Assembly: GCA_021432605.1 (NCBI GenBank)
Contig: MU271160.1
Location: 186,001-250,000, forward strand
DNA length: 64,000 bases
Source of the DNA: Coniochaeta sp. PMI_546
Taxonomy: Eukaryota > Ascomycota > Sordariomycetes > Coniochaetales > Coniochaetaceae
Reading direction: 5' to 3'
The stretch's first letter is position 1. Every line of letters starts with the position of its first letter. Positions 45,578 to 57,853 of this stretch are shown here, in pieces. A program made the translations under genes and the position numbers. The notes under the pieces were generated by a model. The model did not search any database. It saw only the letters and a list, made by a program, of their open reading frames with translations, and was not told the origin of the DNA.

Positions 45578-48500
45578 TCAATCGTGCCCAGAGGCGCGCT
45601 GTCCACTGCTGCCAATATCTCCGCTGGTGCCGAGATAATCCCCAAACACTCTCTGCTCGATATCCAGATCTTTCCAGGCGGCACCGACCTCCCTCTCCGC
45701 AGCCCGGCGGAAGTACACCCGCTTGGCCCACTTCCAGCCCTCGATGCCCAGGAAGAACAAGAAGGCGGCGACGAAGACGATGCCCCACTCCCAGCTGATG
45801 CCGGTGTGCTTGAACACGGCGTGGTTGATGACGGGTATGTACAGCGTGGGGAACAGCGTGACGAAGCCGAGCAGGATGGCCCAAAAGAGGAACTTGTTCC
45901 GCCAGACGTCGTGCATCCACTGGGTGAAGTACTTCTTACTGCCGGGCTGCATGCGGAAGAACGAGCGGCGCATGTCGACCAGCTCCCAGGCCAGGAAGAG
46001 GGCGAACCACGTCAGACAGGCGAAGGCCGTAGCCCGGGCGCGGAAGACGGTGTCGCACGACTCAGAGTATTTGTCGTTGCAGTTGTCTCCCAGGTTCCCG
46101 TTACCCCAGGCGTATACCCGGAGGATGAAGGAGGCGAGACACAGAGCCGCTATCCAGGTGCCGTATACAACCATGTCGATGCAGAACTCCCACGTAAAGA
46201 TACCCGTTTTCAAATCCTGCGGCGGCCGGCGCATGATATCCGGCACCGCACGCTCGAAGCCGAGACCCATGTCCGGCAGTCCAGAAGTGATCATGATGAT
46301 CCAGACGATCTCGACGGGCGCCAGGGGGAAGACGGAGAGGCGGGTGTGGTCCTTGAAGGCGAGGCCGATGAGCAGGGTGCCGGCCTGTGCGACGTTCTCG
46401 GCCAGCACGTGCAGCACGAATTTCTGGATGTTGTTGAAGATGCGGCGCCCTTCCTCGACGGCGGCCACGATGGAGGCGAAGTTGTCGTCCGTCAGCACGA
46501 TGTCCGAGGCGTCTTTCGCCACGTCTGACCCGGACTGGCCCATGGCTATGCCGACGTCGGCGCGGCGGAGGGAGGGCGAGTCGTTTACGCCGTCGCCGGT
46601 CTGAAACTCGTTAGCGGTAAGTGACACAAGGTGGACAAGACGTTGCTTACCATGGCTACAAACTTCTTGCGGCGATGCAGAGCATCAATCATCCTGACCT
46701 TGGTGCTCGGCGCGCACCGGGCAATGACCAGCGGAAGAACCGGGAGCTCATCGACTTGCTCGTCACTGAGGGCGTCGAACTGGCTTGCGGTCATGACCAT
46801 TGCATCCGCGACATCGCGACTGACCCGCTCCATCCGCTTGGGCAAGATACCGACCTCAATGGCAATCGCCTTGGCCGTCCCAGGATGATCACCAGTCAAC
46901 ATATGCACCGAGATACCAGCCTCGTGGCACTCGCGGACGGCGAGAGCAGATTCGGGACGAGGAGGGTCGTACAATCCGATCAGACCGCGGAAAGTCAGAT
47001 CCTGCTCGACCTCGGCCCGCTGCTTGTCAACGTCGTCGTCCGTGATTTCCATGTCCACTTTGCGGCTGGCAAGAGCAAGGACACGCAGTCCTAATCCGGC
47101 AAATACCTCCATGTTTCGCAAGATCTGACCACGGAACTCATCCGTCATCAGAACAGCGGCATCCTCACCAGCACCGTCATCGCGGCAGTACCGTGTGCAC
47201 ACCTTGATGACCCTCTCAACAGCACCCTTGGTGAAAGCGAACTGCTCGCCAGTCTCGGTGCGCTTTATAACAACGCTCATTCGTTTGACATCGCTGTCGA
47301 AGGGGAACTCCGCAATCTCCTGCCACTCAGGTCTGTGGCCCTGCGTCAAGGCCAGTCGGTTCCACGAGAAGCGGCTGGAGAAGACCTGGATGGCGATCTC
47401 TGTCGGGTCGCCGCGGGCGTGCCATTGGCCTTCCTTCTCGAAGACGGTAGCGAGGTTGGCCAGGGTCGCGACGGCGAGAAAATCCTGCAGGCCGGTCTTG
47501 CTGTCCTCGAGGAGTCGTTCTGGGGCAACGATGGAGCCAGCCGCTTTGGTTCGTCCTCCGCAGTCGATCTCTGTCGGTACACGGGAGTCAAAGCGGATGT
47601 CGCCAGTGGTTGGGTTGAATGCCTCGTTCGAGTTCTCGACAGTGTACGTGCCAAGGCTAGGGATCCAGACACTGCGTGCAACCATCTTGCCCTGGGTCAG
47701 GGTACCAGTCTTATCGCTGCAGATGTCCGTCACCGCGCCCAGAGCCTCAAGAGACTTGAGGTTGCGTACGATGACGTTGCGCTGTACCATCCTCTTCGTT
47801 CCAGCCGCCATGGTGATAGTCAGCACAACAACCAGGCTGGCCGGAATCATGGATAGTCCCGTCGCGACGGCATAGATGATGACCTCCTGCTTGGAGTCGA
47901 AGTTGTTGGCGCCCAGCACCACAACTGCAAAAACGACCGCGATGCAGAACAATAGGATAGCCAACTTGCTCAGCTTCTGCTGCAGTGGCGTACCGACATT
48001 GACTCCCAGAAACCGACCTACGAAATCGCCCAGTGTAAGGGCATACGCCTCGACATAGCGTCCAGGGTGCGCCTTGCCCTGGGAATTGCGCTTGACCGGT
48101 CGAAGCGGGGAATCCTTCTTGCGCAGAGCGGCAGCGATAGCTCCAATCTCTGTGAACGTGCCGGTGGCGAAGACGATGCCCTTGGCGCGACCCTTGGTGA
48201 CGGTCGAGCTGCTGTAAGCAACGTTCAATCTGTCGCCTGGGCCCGTCTTGTCGTCGAAGACGCTGTTCTCCGATTTACGCACGGGGAGACTCTCGCCAGT
48301 CAGGAGCGCCTCATCTGTCTCGAAGTTCTTGGCCTCGATGAGCCGAATATCAGCTGGGATGGTATCGCCGGTCTTTACCTCGACCAAGTCGCCAGGCACA
48401 ATCTCTCCAGAGGGGACGACCATGGCCTCACCGCCGCGCACGACGGTGGCGGTCGGCGAGCTGAGGGAGCGTAGGGAGTCCATGGTCTTCTCCGCCGAAT

Positions 48501-48941
48501 ACTCTTGTAAGAAACCGACCACAACGTTGAGCAAGATCACGGCAGCAACGACGCCGCCCTCGATATACGACCCGATGCCAAAACTTACCGCCATGGCCAT
48601 GATGAGCACCTTCACGGGCACTAAATCAGCTCGGTCATTTGTTCGGGACGCCTTCCGAAACGGAAGAAAGCTTGGGGCCTTACTAGAGTCATGGCATTGG
48701 CGACCTGGCCGACAATGATCTTCAAAGGTTGGGGTCCTTCTGCCTCGCCGAGCTCGTTGCGCCCGTACTTGGCCAGCCGGGACTTGGCTTCCTCGGCCGA
48801 GAGGCCGGTGAGGGGGTCGAGCTCGAGCTCCGAGGCGAGTTGTTCGTGGGTGAGGGAGTGGGCCGGCGCGGAGAGCGGCTTGTTGGATTGCCCTGATACA
48901 TGGCCGGCCAGCTGGTCGCCCTTCTCCTTGATCTTGGGCAT
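45578..48941 (-). CDS. ENA1: ENA-type P-type sodium/potassium-exporting ATPase
   Basis: A type IID P-type ATPase that pumps Na+ (and K+) out of the cell at high salt or pH. Three exons, 48941-48684, 48609-46651 and 46600-45578, encode 1079 residues. An N-terminal cation ATPase domain leads to NAMTLVLIMAMAVSFG. TGES is near 190. MIPASL (about 340) is in the ion-binding helix. The phosphorylated Asp is D385 in SDKTGTLTQGK. HGDP-like WHARGDPTEIAIQVF belongs to the nucleotide domain. TGDGVNDSP starts exon 3 at 740. DNIQKFV-like NNIQKFVLHVL and DMRRSFFRM are typical of fungal ENA proteins. Exon 1 joins exon 2 cleanly only with an AAG acceptor (see findings). Intron 2 is 50 nt with canonical ends. 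Confidence 0.95.
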
Positions 48942-50380
48942 GTTGCTTGGGCTGCTGACAGCTTGGGAAGTATATCTGGTGGCTATTTGCTCCGAGCGTC
49001 TGTGATACCGGGCTGTTGTATCTCTGCGAGGGCAGCTAGTGGATTCGAGGTTAAGAGAAAGGTAGAAACGAAATCTAGGGACCAGACGAAGACGATGTCC
49101 TTCTTAAAAGGCCGAGAGATAACGCACAAGGGGGTGGTTTTTTCGCCGCCCCCGGTTCAAGCTCGGAAAGAAGACTGGCAACATGTTTTGCTCCCCTTGG
49201 CATGCTCTGGGCGTACGCCGTTATGTGGATGTGGGAGGCTCGGCAGGCCTTGGCATCACTTGATGCCAGATAATCGATGGCTGAATCAGGAGTGCTGGGC
49301 TAATGGGAAGGGAGAAACCTGGAACATCAGTAACGTCTGTCAGGTGGTGCTATGAGCGTTGTTTCTTGCCACAGTATCTATACGTACGATTGGTACGGCC
49401 ACTTGCGGGAGACAGGCGGCGTATTGAAGACGAAAATCGGTCCGGGTCCGGGTAGACGGGATGCCGCCAAGCGCCCAGTGTTTGTCGGGGTGGGGCCGCC
49501 AAGGGCGTCCGTCCAGGAGTGAGATTTCACGTGTACCGGCGGCCCAAGAAACTCTTGGCTGTTTTCCCTTCTGTGTACAGTCACGGCGTCGTGCGACTAA
49601 AGGTATACACACTGTATGTTGCCCGCATACACTACATGGAGACTGACGTAGACTCTCTCTCGTGGGGGTGACCTGGGCTTAGTCTGTGCACTAAGTCTAC
49701 CACAGCAGATGATGGGCGATAAGATGACACGGCGGACGTTGTCTTATAGTCCTGATAGTGTAGACTTTCCAGAGGACGGTCATTTTTGCCAGCAGCCATC
49801 TTTTGATCAAGATTCGAAGATTCGAGGGTATTGGAATGGCGAGTCATGCAGATCCCACGGCCGTTCTTCCAGATCGTCTATCTTAACTGGAGTAAGGTAC
49901 CTAAGGTATTCGGGAGTACGTACATAAGGTAAGGTACCTGGTACTATGGTAAGGAACCTTACACGAGTGTTGATTCGATACGCAGTAACAAACGAAAAAG
50001 CTGGCTTACGTTATGTAAGGTACCCTGCCTACCTACACGGTACACGTGTAATTTTCAGCCAATGGCTGACCTGGCTTACGATTAGAGTTTGGTCCGTGCA
50101 CCTGAGGCGTCAAATAGGGGGACCTCCAATCTGACATGTGTCCAAGACGCAGACAGGGCATAGATGACGAAACGAAGATACTACGGCGTCAGTACGCTCA
50201 TCCACCTCTCCTCAAAAGAAGCTGCCCCGGCTGAATCAAGCACAGCAGTAGCTCTAGCAGTACCCGAGATATCGACCGGACCGTTTGATGCGGGTGCTGT
50301 CCGTGACTTTCCGCCGCATTCGCAGGCGCGTTTGAGAGTCGGTGATCTTGACCATTGACGAAACAACCAGCACTTGCAAT
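48942..50380. other. Divergent intergenic region, ENA1 and MRL1-like gene
   Basis: Promoters of two divergent genes. At 49892-50045 several GGTACC/AAGGTACC-type repeats occur (see findings). Small frames only; no gene recognised. Confidence 0.4.
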
Positions 50381-51567
50381 ATGCGTTTGCAAACCCTCTG
50401 GACAGTCGCGACGCTTCTAATAGCGACCGGAGGAGCAACCGCCTCCCCGCGACAAGATGGCGACAAGGCATCGACGACCTCCAAAGCCACAGCGACAGCG
50501 ACACCCTGCGTCGCCACCTCGACCAGCGGCGCGTTCTACGACCTGCGGGATGATATAGCCAGTCCGATAAAGGAGGGGGAGAAAGAAAGAGCTCATAAGG
50601 GGCCAATAGAGGATTACACCTATGCAAAACCACACGACTGGCCGCATAACTTCACTATGAACATTTGCGCACCCGTCGTCAAGACCGTGAAGGACGTGGT
50701 GGGCGTGGAGAAGGCGCAATGGAAGAATATCAGCGCCTACTACGAGGCGGGAGGGAAGACGTACTCCCTAGGGTATGAGCCCTTCCAACTTAGTGACGCC
50801 TATATGGAAGGCAAGAATGCTGATAATTCGCGGATAGGCAGCTAAACACCACCCTCGTCCCAAGAGGCTCACAACTCGTCCTGAGATACTCGGGCGGCTC
50901 CCCGTGCGCGTTGGACAAGAGCAAACATAAGCGGCAGCTACACTCAGGGGCGAGTTACAAGGATTCCGACCATGAAGCAGAGGTACCAAAAGTCAGTGAC
51001 TCGGCCAAGGATGAGGCGGCAGTTCGGCGGAAATCAGCCATCATCTCGTTTCGGTGCGACCGAGACATCGGCAACGCACAAGCCCGGCTTTCCTTTATCG
51101 AGGCGGACGAGGACGAATGCACCTACGTCTTCAGTGTCTTGTCTCAACATGCATGTGCCAAGACGGAACCGCACAAGCCTGGAAGCGTCGGGCCTGGTAG
51201 CGTATTTGGCATCATATTCTTCGTTGCCGTGGCTGTGTACCTGCTTGGCGGAGTGTTCTACCAGAGAACAGTGGCACATGCTCGGGGCTGGAGACAGCTG
51301 CCTAACTACAGCCTATGGGCAGGTATTGGGGGATTTGTTCAGGTATTTTACTTTTCCAATTCGCGGCACCAGTGTCTCTCACGCTGTCATGGCTAACTGA
51401 GCAACTCTTTCTAGGACTTCTTCGTCATCCTAACATCCTCGTGCGCGAGCTTCCTTCCCAGCAGACGCGGCTACGGCCGGTTATCGGTTTCTCCGACCGG
51501 GAGGAACAGAAATCGCGATGATGAAAACCGTCTCATCGACCAGTTGGATGAGGAGTGGGACGATTGA
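50381..51567 (+). CDS. MRL1-like mannose-6-phosphate-receptor-homology sorting receptor
   Basis: A type I membrane protein of the MRH/ATG27-MRL1 group, acting in Golgi-to-vacuole sorting. Three exons, 50381-50772, 50838-51342 and 51415-51567, encode 349 residues. The signal peptide is MRLQTLWTVATLLIATGGATA. The luminal domain has GAFYDLRDDI, NFTMNICAPV, GGKTYSLGQLNTTLVPRG and SGGSPC with paired cysteines (CRCD, CTYVF, CAKTEP). The membrane helix is at VFGIIFFVAVAVYLLGGVF. The cytoplasmic end DDENRLIDQLDEEWDD is an acidic-dileucine sorting tail typical of fungal MRL1. Introns of 65 and 72 nt were set by frame and by the YSLGQ and FVQ-DFF junctions. ATG27 was considered but this tail favours MRL1. 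Confidence 0.82.
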
Positions 51568-52162
51568 TGACCAGGGTGTGTTTTTGCAGCGAGTCAAGAG
51601 CCCCATGTTTCTCCTATCCTGTTTTTAAAATAGAAAGTTCTTGGTGTCAGGGCGAGAGCTATGTGTAATTTCGGCCAAGAAGCTGATATCTCTCCCCTTC
51701 ATTGATCGCCTGTGGACGTGACGGAGGCTGTGTTTTGCGTATTCCCACCTCGAGACCATGAGTACCCAATTGCTCCTTACGCGACACAGGTCCACAGGCT
51801 CTGGAGGTGATCCATGCTACGCTGATAGACAATATCCAGCCTCAGGAGCGGGTAACACCTCAGTCTTGCGGAAAATCAAAGCCATGTCACACATCTGGCG
51901 GAATTCCATCCTGCGGACTGTGAATAAGCACGGACCTCCGGCGGTTGCCCCGACAGACAACCCCACCATCAACGTCACCTAGCTACCTGTGGTACATACA
52001 CTCTATGCCCGAGATTATCCAGGCACCTGAAACTCTGACCTGCGAATACACATATAAGTAAACCATCCCTCCTGGCGCAGCCTCTCTGGAAAGATTTGGC
52101 CTCCTTCAATTCCGCCTCTGTTGTGATTTTAAAGAATACAAGGCAGGAAAGGCAGCGTCAAC
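51568..52162. other. Intergenic region
   Basis: 3' flank of the MRL1-like gene and promoter/leader of the twinfilin gene. No coding feature. Confidence 0.4.
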
Positions 52163-53356
52163 ATGCAGTCCGGAATCTCTGGTAATACAAATACGGCTCT
52201 CCTTTACTTATCCGAACCTGTATTGGATCTCCCATGTTTTCCAGGGAGCCTTTCACTAACCTACCGTCTCATTGTCCAGCATCTAAGGAGCTCTACTCCG
52301 ACTTCAACACCCTCCTCGGCTCAGACACCCATTTCGGCCTCCTCGTGACAATCAAGTCAGAGCAACTAGTGCCCCTCACCTTCCTAACGCCCAGCTCGCC
52401 CGCTTCCTCCTCCACCTTCACCCAAAACCTTACAACTCTCCTCGCACCGCACCTCCAGCCAAAGGAGGCTCTTTACATCCTTCTCAGAAGGTTCGATACT
52501 GCGCCATACCTCACCGCAATCTCGTATGTACCAGATGCTGCGCCCGTGCGGCAGAAGATGCTCTTCGCGTCTACGCGGCTGACCCTGACCCGCGAACTCG
52601 GCACCGAACACTTCCGCGAGACCATATTTGCTACAACAGCCGAGGAACTGAGCGCGCGGGGCTTTGAGAAGCACGACGCGCACGCCCAGCTTGAAGCGCC
52701 GCTGACGGAAGAGGAGAGGAGCCTGGGCGAGGTCAAGCGGGCTGAGGCCGAGGCTGGATCTGGGACTGGGACGAGGGAGATCCACCTCAGCAAGAACCTG
52801 GCTATGCCGGTTGACCAGGCCGCCGTGCAAGCACTGAACGAGCTCGGCGTGGAGGGTGGACGGAGGAACCTGGTCATGCTGGTAAGCCCTTACGGTTGCG
52901 TTGGTCGGCTGGTGTGTCCTCGTAAGCTGCTGACCGCATGACGCTCGACAGAAAATCAATCCCGAGACCGAGGTCGTCGAACTAGCACCCGAAGACGGCG
53001 CAACCCCATCTTCAATACCGGAGCTGGTGAAGACAATCTCCGCAAGCGAACCTCGGTTCACCTTCTACCGCTTCGACCACTCCTACGGCGGCAACACGAG
53101 CAGCCCGGTGTTGTTTATCTACACGTGCCCCGCAGCGCCGGGGATCAAGGCCAAGGGCATTAAGAGTCGCATGATGTACCCACTTATGAAGAGGGCGGTA
53201 CGCGCGATTGCTGAAGGCGAGGCCGGGCTGAAGATCGAGAGGACGTTTGAGGTTGAAGACCCGAGCGAGGTCACAGAGGATTCTGTTCTTGGCGAGCTGC
53301 ATCCCAAGGTCGAGGTGCGGCAGGGATTCAGCAGGCCGAAGAGACCTGGTCGGTAG
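52163..53356 (+). CDS. TWF1: Twinfilin (two ADF/cofilin domains)
   Basis: It sequesters actin monomers and caps or severs filaments. Three exons, 52163-52181, 52280-52881 and 52952-53356, encode 341 residues, the normal size. Exon 1 is a 19-base microexon; the start reads MQSGISASKELYSDFNTLL across the junction, as in fungal twinfilins. ADF domain 1 covers about 1-140, with the linker near 150-180 (basic/Glu-rich), and domain 2 covers about 190-320 (FTFYRFDHSYGG, then KSRMMYPLMKRAV, the actin-binding long helix). The C-terminus KVEVRQGFSRPKRPGR is the conserved basic tail. Introns of 98 and 70 nt keep phases 1 and 0. Confidence 0.94.
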
Positions 53357-55614
53357 GTGCTGCTGGCCAGTACGGAACTGACATTGCAAGAGATGAATAG
53401 TTCGGGATGGTTACTGGACTGGTCCGACGTATTGTACCTACGTCAATTGATGTCCATCTCATCAAGGGACGGTAATGGTAAATAACGGGAGTATCCGATG
53501 CAAATGCATATGCCCTTGACTGCGGCACTCCGGTGTCTTCCGTAATGTGCAATTGCGTGTGGTAAGCCATTTTACTGCTCACCACTGACGAGGAAGATGC
53601 ACTCTCAGTGATCCCAAAGTTGACTCGATCATTCCCACTTTGAGCATCTCGTTCTTGCTTGATCTAGGGATCTGGTCTATTGCTGAGCAGGCAAACCTTT
53701 GCCGATCGTTTCCCCTAACACAAGGCTATCTAGGTTGATAAAGCAGCCCCAGCTACAAAAGCATCTGCTCACTTACGTCGATACGTCCACTTACCCTCTT
53801 CCCTTATCCAGGGAATACTTCTTATCAACTCCAATGGTGAACTGCCAGGCAGCTCAGCCTCAGGCTTATCGTCAAGATCAAACCTGTCTTACTTCACCTG
53901 CGCGTGGGCAGATGCAATCATTGAGGCCGTTGCTTTCTTGATTGAGATTCTGCGTCGTGATCATGATGTCTGAGGTAGCCTCTCAAGCTTTCTGGGACTC
54001 CTCCGCCCGTATGAGGACAGCGTGGCGCTTACTGCCTCTCTGCCTTATTTATTTGAATGACCAAATGGTGCACAACGCCGTTGTCACCTGCCACATGTCC
54101 TCCAAATCCGCAGGATGATGACATTTTATGTTCAAGACAAATGAACAGTCCTTGCAGTTATGACTGTAGTACGACAGCTTTCTCCCATTCGTTTCAATTG
54201 CCGTACATAGGAGCTTGGCGGCGACAGATGCACGTGTAGGCAAGGTCGGTACCTTACTGTGGTAGTCCAGGAGGTTGCGGCTCCAAGGAGATAAAGACGC
54301 CAATGTGGATCACCGAAAGATCGGCGCCAAGAGAAACGCCATCCAGCACATCTGCCATGTCAAACTCAAAACCATCAAGGTGCCCCGATCTGATCGCCGC
54401 CGGTACCCGCCGAACCGTCACTCTAACCGGCTGAAGGTGTTAGGGCTAGACAAATCACGTCTGACAGCCCAGGCATTGCAGCCGATGAGGAAATTTTGTG
54501 AAATTTGACATGTCAAGATAAGAAGGAAAAATGACTCGTCTTGATAAGCATCGACATCAAGGGGACAGATACTGTAACTCCAGAGAACGTCCAGAAAGCG
54601 TCCAGATTGCATGTTTGCAGATAGGCTCAAACGAGCGAGGAGCCCTAACAGCGGGGACTTGGATCCCGGCCGGTAGCGAATGCACGTATGAGCCAAAGCC
54701 GGTTAGCGTTCCCGGTAGTCGCGGACATCGGAGGGATGCAGGGTTTGCACGGGCCACAAATGACGAGCGATAACGCCATTTCTAGAAGGGAAGTCGCAAA
54801 CTGGTTGGTGCGCAGTCAATCTGCTATCCAGCCGGGCCACAATCCACGGCTTTACGCAGTTGTTGGCAGCTTTCGCGCTCCAGCGGTGAGGGTTCCTCCA
54901 GGAACACGGCTTCGAGGTCTCCACAGGATCAGAGACTTTGCGGAGAAGTAGTAGCTGGGACGAGACGAGCCTGGAATTACGTTTGTGGTAGGACTTTGTG
55001 ACCAACCGAGTCAGATGGATCGATTTGAGTTCGCCACTAGTTATACGCGATTTTGGACTGTCGGTGGCATCTTCAGCACGCCAAGTTGCAAGCCGGAACA
55101 AGATCGACCACATATATCCGCGATCCGGTGACCTTGCTCGAGGCAATCAATAACATCCATCCCTCGGCGACCAAACTCTAAAGTACATGCCTGCCTGATC
55201 GTTGCGCTGGCCACTGGAACATTCAAGCGTGCCGACTGCTGAGAGCCCAGGATTGCGACTTGTCGCCTGAGCATTGCGCAAGCTCGCCTGTAACCCGTGC
55301 GACATCCTGCTTTGTTGGGAAGCGAGACCTCGACCACCCAGAGGCCAGAGCACAGAGCACTTCACCTTGACCGCCTCCCAATCTACATACCCTACATATC
55401 CCTACAGCATACAATACGAGTACTGCTGCCCCAATTCTCGCCTGTCAGCACGCAATCCTTCAGCCCAGGGGAGGCCACGGGCCAGTCCTCCGTCCATTCC
55501 GCAACCGTTTCGTCGCAAATCCCAGGGCGCAGCGTCAGGGAATGGGCCCCGGTACCTGCTGTCATCATCTGCCCTGCCAACAACGCGAGCCGGTGTCTCT
55601 CCCTCTCTCTCACC
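53357..55614. other. 2.3-kb gene-poor region
   Basis: No gene recognised. The right end (55297-55614) is an open frame continuous with the sconB start, so it could encode an alternative N-terminus or be leader. TATA-like and repeat structures are not evident elsewhere. Confidence 0.4.
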
Positions 55615-57853
55615 ATGGAAGCTTCCGGCTCTCCCAGTCTGACACGAGGCTCCTCGAATCCGAGACAAGATGGCATGGCCTTGCGGACAAATGACGACGA
55701 CTTGCAAAACTATGTGACCATCCACGACAGCCGACCATACAATAACTCTTCCACCTTACCCAATTCCGAGTACAATGACCAAAACTCAACAATAACTACC
55801 ACTGCTGATTGCGACAGACGGAGGCCTGAGGAGGGAGGCCATCCACGCATGGCCACAATGTCCTCGTCACTGATATCTCAGACCGTCACACCTTTCCTTC
55901 GCGAACACATACCAAGCAACTATGCACCTATCTCCAAGTTCGACAACGATGAGACATCCATGTCGAAGGACCCGAACAGCAAGTTCTGCTATCGCCATAG
56001 GCCGGACTCGAAATGCAGGAAGGCCGCCGACGAGAGCAAGATGGGGATGATACAAAGGGTTTGTAACGCTAGAGCTTCTCTTGTGATGTCTGCCGTAACG
56101 TCGACGCTAACTTTCTCGCTACTAGGAACTTGACCAGTTGTCCGCTGCAGATCGACAAGCCATCACGCACGTGTGGTCTCTGTTCAGTGCAGCGCCATCG
56201 AGGCATCGTGTCCTCATGCTAAAAGGTGTGCTACAAACTGCATGCTTCCCCCAACTCTCTGTCGTCAGTCGTGAGATCGGCGAACAACTCAAGATCGACT
56301 TCATCACCGCACTACCGGTCGAGATATCCCAGAAGATATTGTGCTACCTAGATACCGTTTCGCTATGTAAGGCTGCGCAAGTCAGCCAGCGGTGGCGACA
56401 GCTGGCCGACGACGACCAGGTGTGGCTCCACATGTGCGAACAGCACGTCAACAAGAAATGCACCGCTTGTGGCTGGGGCCTGCCACTGTTGGAGAGGCGG
56501 AAGCTGCGCGACTGGAAGAGGCAGCGGCGCCTTCAGAAGGATAGCCAGGAGCAGCGAGCTATCGAAGAGCTCACGTCGCCTCCTGTGATACACGCCCCAA
56601 ATACCCCGAGATCACCAAGCCCGCCGGCCAACAAGCGCGACGCCAGCCACCTCGATGGTGGCGCGCTGGTCAAGCGGCAGCGTGTCACCCGTGCTACGAG
56701 CGAAAACAGCACATGGAAGAATATCTACCGTGACCGCTTCAAGGTCGGATCAAACTGGAAGTACGGCAGAGCGAGGCTCAATGTATTGCAAGGACACACC
56801 AATGGAGTGACTTGCCTTCAAATGGACGACAATATGCTCGCGTCTGGTAGCTACGATGCCACGGTGCGGATATGGGACCTCCAGACCGGAAAGGAACTGA
56901 GAGTTCTCCGGGGACACCAGGCTGGGATCCGGTGTCTGCAGTTTGACGACTCCAAACTGGTGAGCGGCTCGCTGGACGGGGTCATTAAGATCTGGAACTA
57001 CCACACCGGCGAGTGTCTTACTACCCTACGAGGACATAGCAATGGCGTCATCAGCGTGCATTTCGACGGCGAGCTTCTTGCCAGCGGATCTATCGACAAG
57101 AGCATAAAGGTCTTCAACTTTCAGACCAAGGTCAGCTACTGTCTTCGTGCTCACGATGATTGGGTGAATTCTGTTCGTCTCGACACCGAGTCAAGGACTC
57201 TGCTCTCGTCATCGGATGACTGTACCGTCAAATTGTGGGACCTGGATTCGAAGACCGTAATTCGCACATTTGTCGGGCACGTCGGCCATGTTCAGCAAGT
57301 ACTACCGATGCCCTTGGATTTCGAACCTGACGAAGATGTCATCTCGGGATGCAGTGCGGCTGACAACACGGACGCGGTATCTGAGTGCAGTGGCCACAGT
57401 GACACCACTGTGCCTCGCCGCTCGTCATCTGTTCTTGGCTCCCAGGAGGAAGACGTTCGCAGCCACTACGGAGCCGGTTTCACGTCGGATCTATCACGTC
57501 CGCTGCCTCCGCGATACCTGCTGACTGGTGGCCTGGACTCGACAATAAGATTGTTCGACAGCGCCACCGGTAAGTGCCTAAAGACCTTCTTCGGTCACCT
57601 CGAGGGCATATGGGGTCTTGCCGGCGACAGTCTTCGGGTGGTGAGCGGGGCAAACGACGCCTGCGTCAAGCTCTGGGAGCCACGGAGCGGCAAGTGCGAG
57701 AGGACGGTGACCGGCCACAGAGGACCGGTTACATGTGTCGGTCTCTCCGATAGCCGGATGGCGAGCGGCAGCGAGGACAACGAGATCCGCGTCTATTCCT
57801 TCGGCAGCTCGCCGGGGCCGGGACCGACTATCGAAGTCGGGACGCCCAATTAA
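55615..57853 (+). CDS. sconB: F-box/WD40 sulfur regulator SconB/Scon-2/Met30
   Basis: This is the substrate-recognition F-box protein of an SCF ubiquitin ligase that represses sulfur assimilation genes. Two exons, 55615-56058 and 56126-57853, encode 723 residues. The start MEASGSP has a CACCATGG context. The N-terminal part is Ser/Asn-rich; KFCYRHRPDSKC precedes the intron and ELDQLSAADRQAITHVWSLFS follows, as in sconB. The F-box is at about 207-250 (FITALPVEISQKILCYLDT). WD40 repeats run from about 367 to 710 (LQGHTNGVTCLQ, LRGHQAGIRCLQ, LRGHSNGVISVH, then FFGHLEGIWGL and VTGHRGPVTCVG). A low-complexity insert splits the repeats (EPDEDVISGC to GAGF). Together with CYS4 at 21 kb this gives the window two sulfur-metabolism genes. 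Confidence 0.95.

Noticed and set aside
45584-46604. Plus-strand frames of about 300 codons
   Set aside because: Antisense shadows of the ENA ATPase exon 3; no domain on the plus strand.
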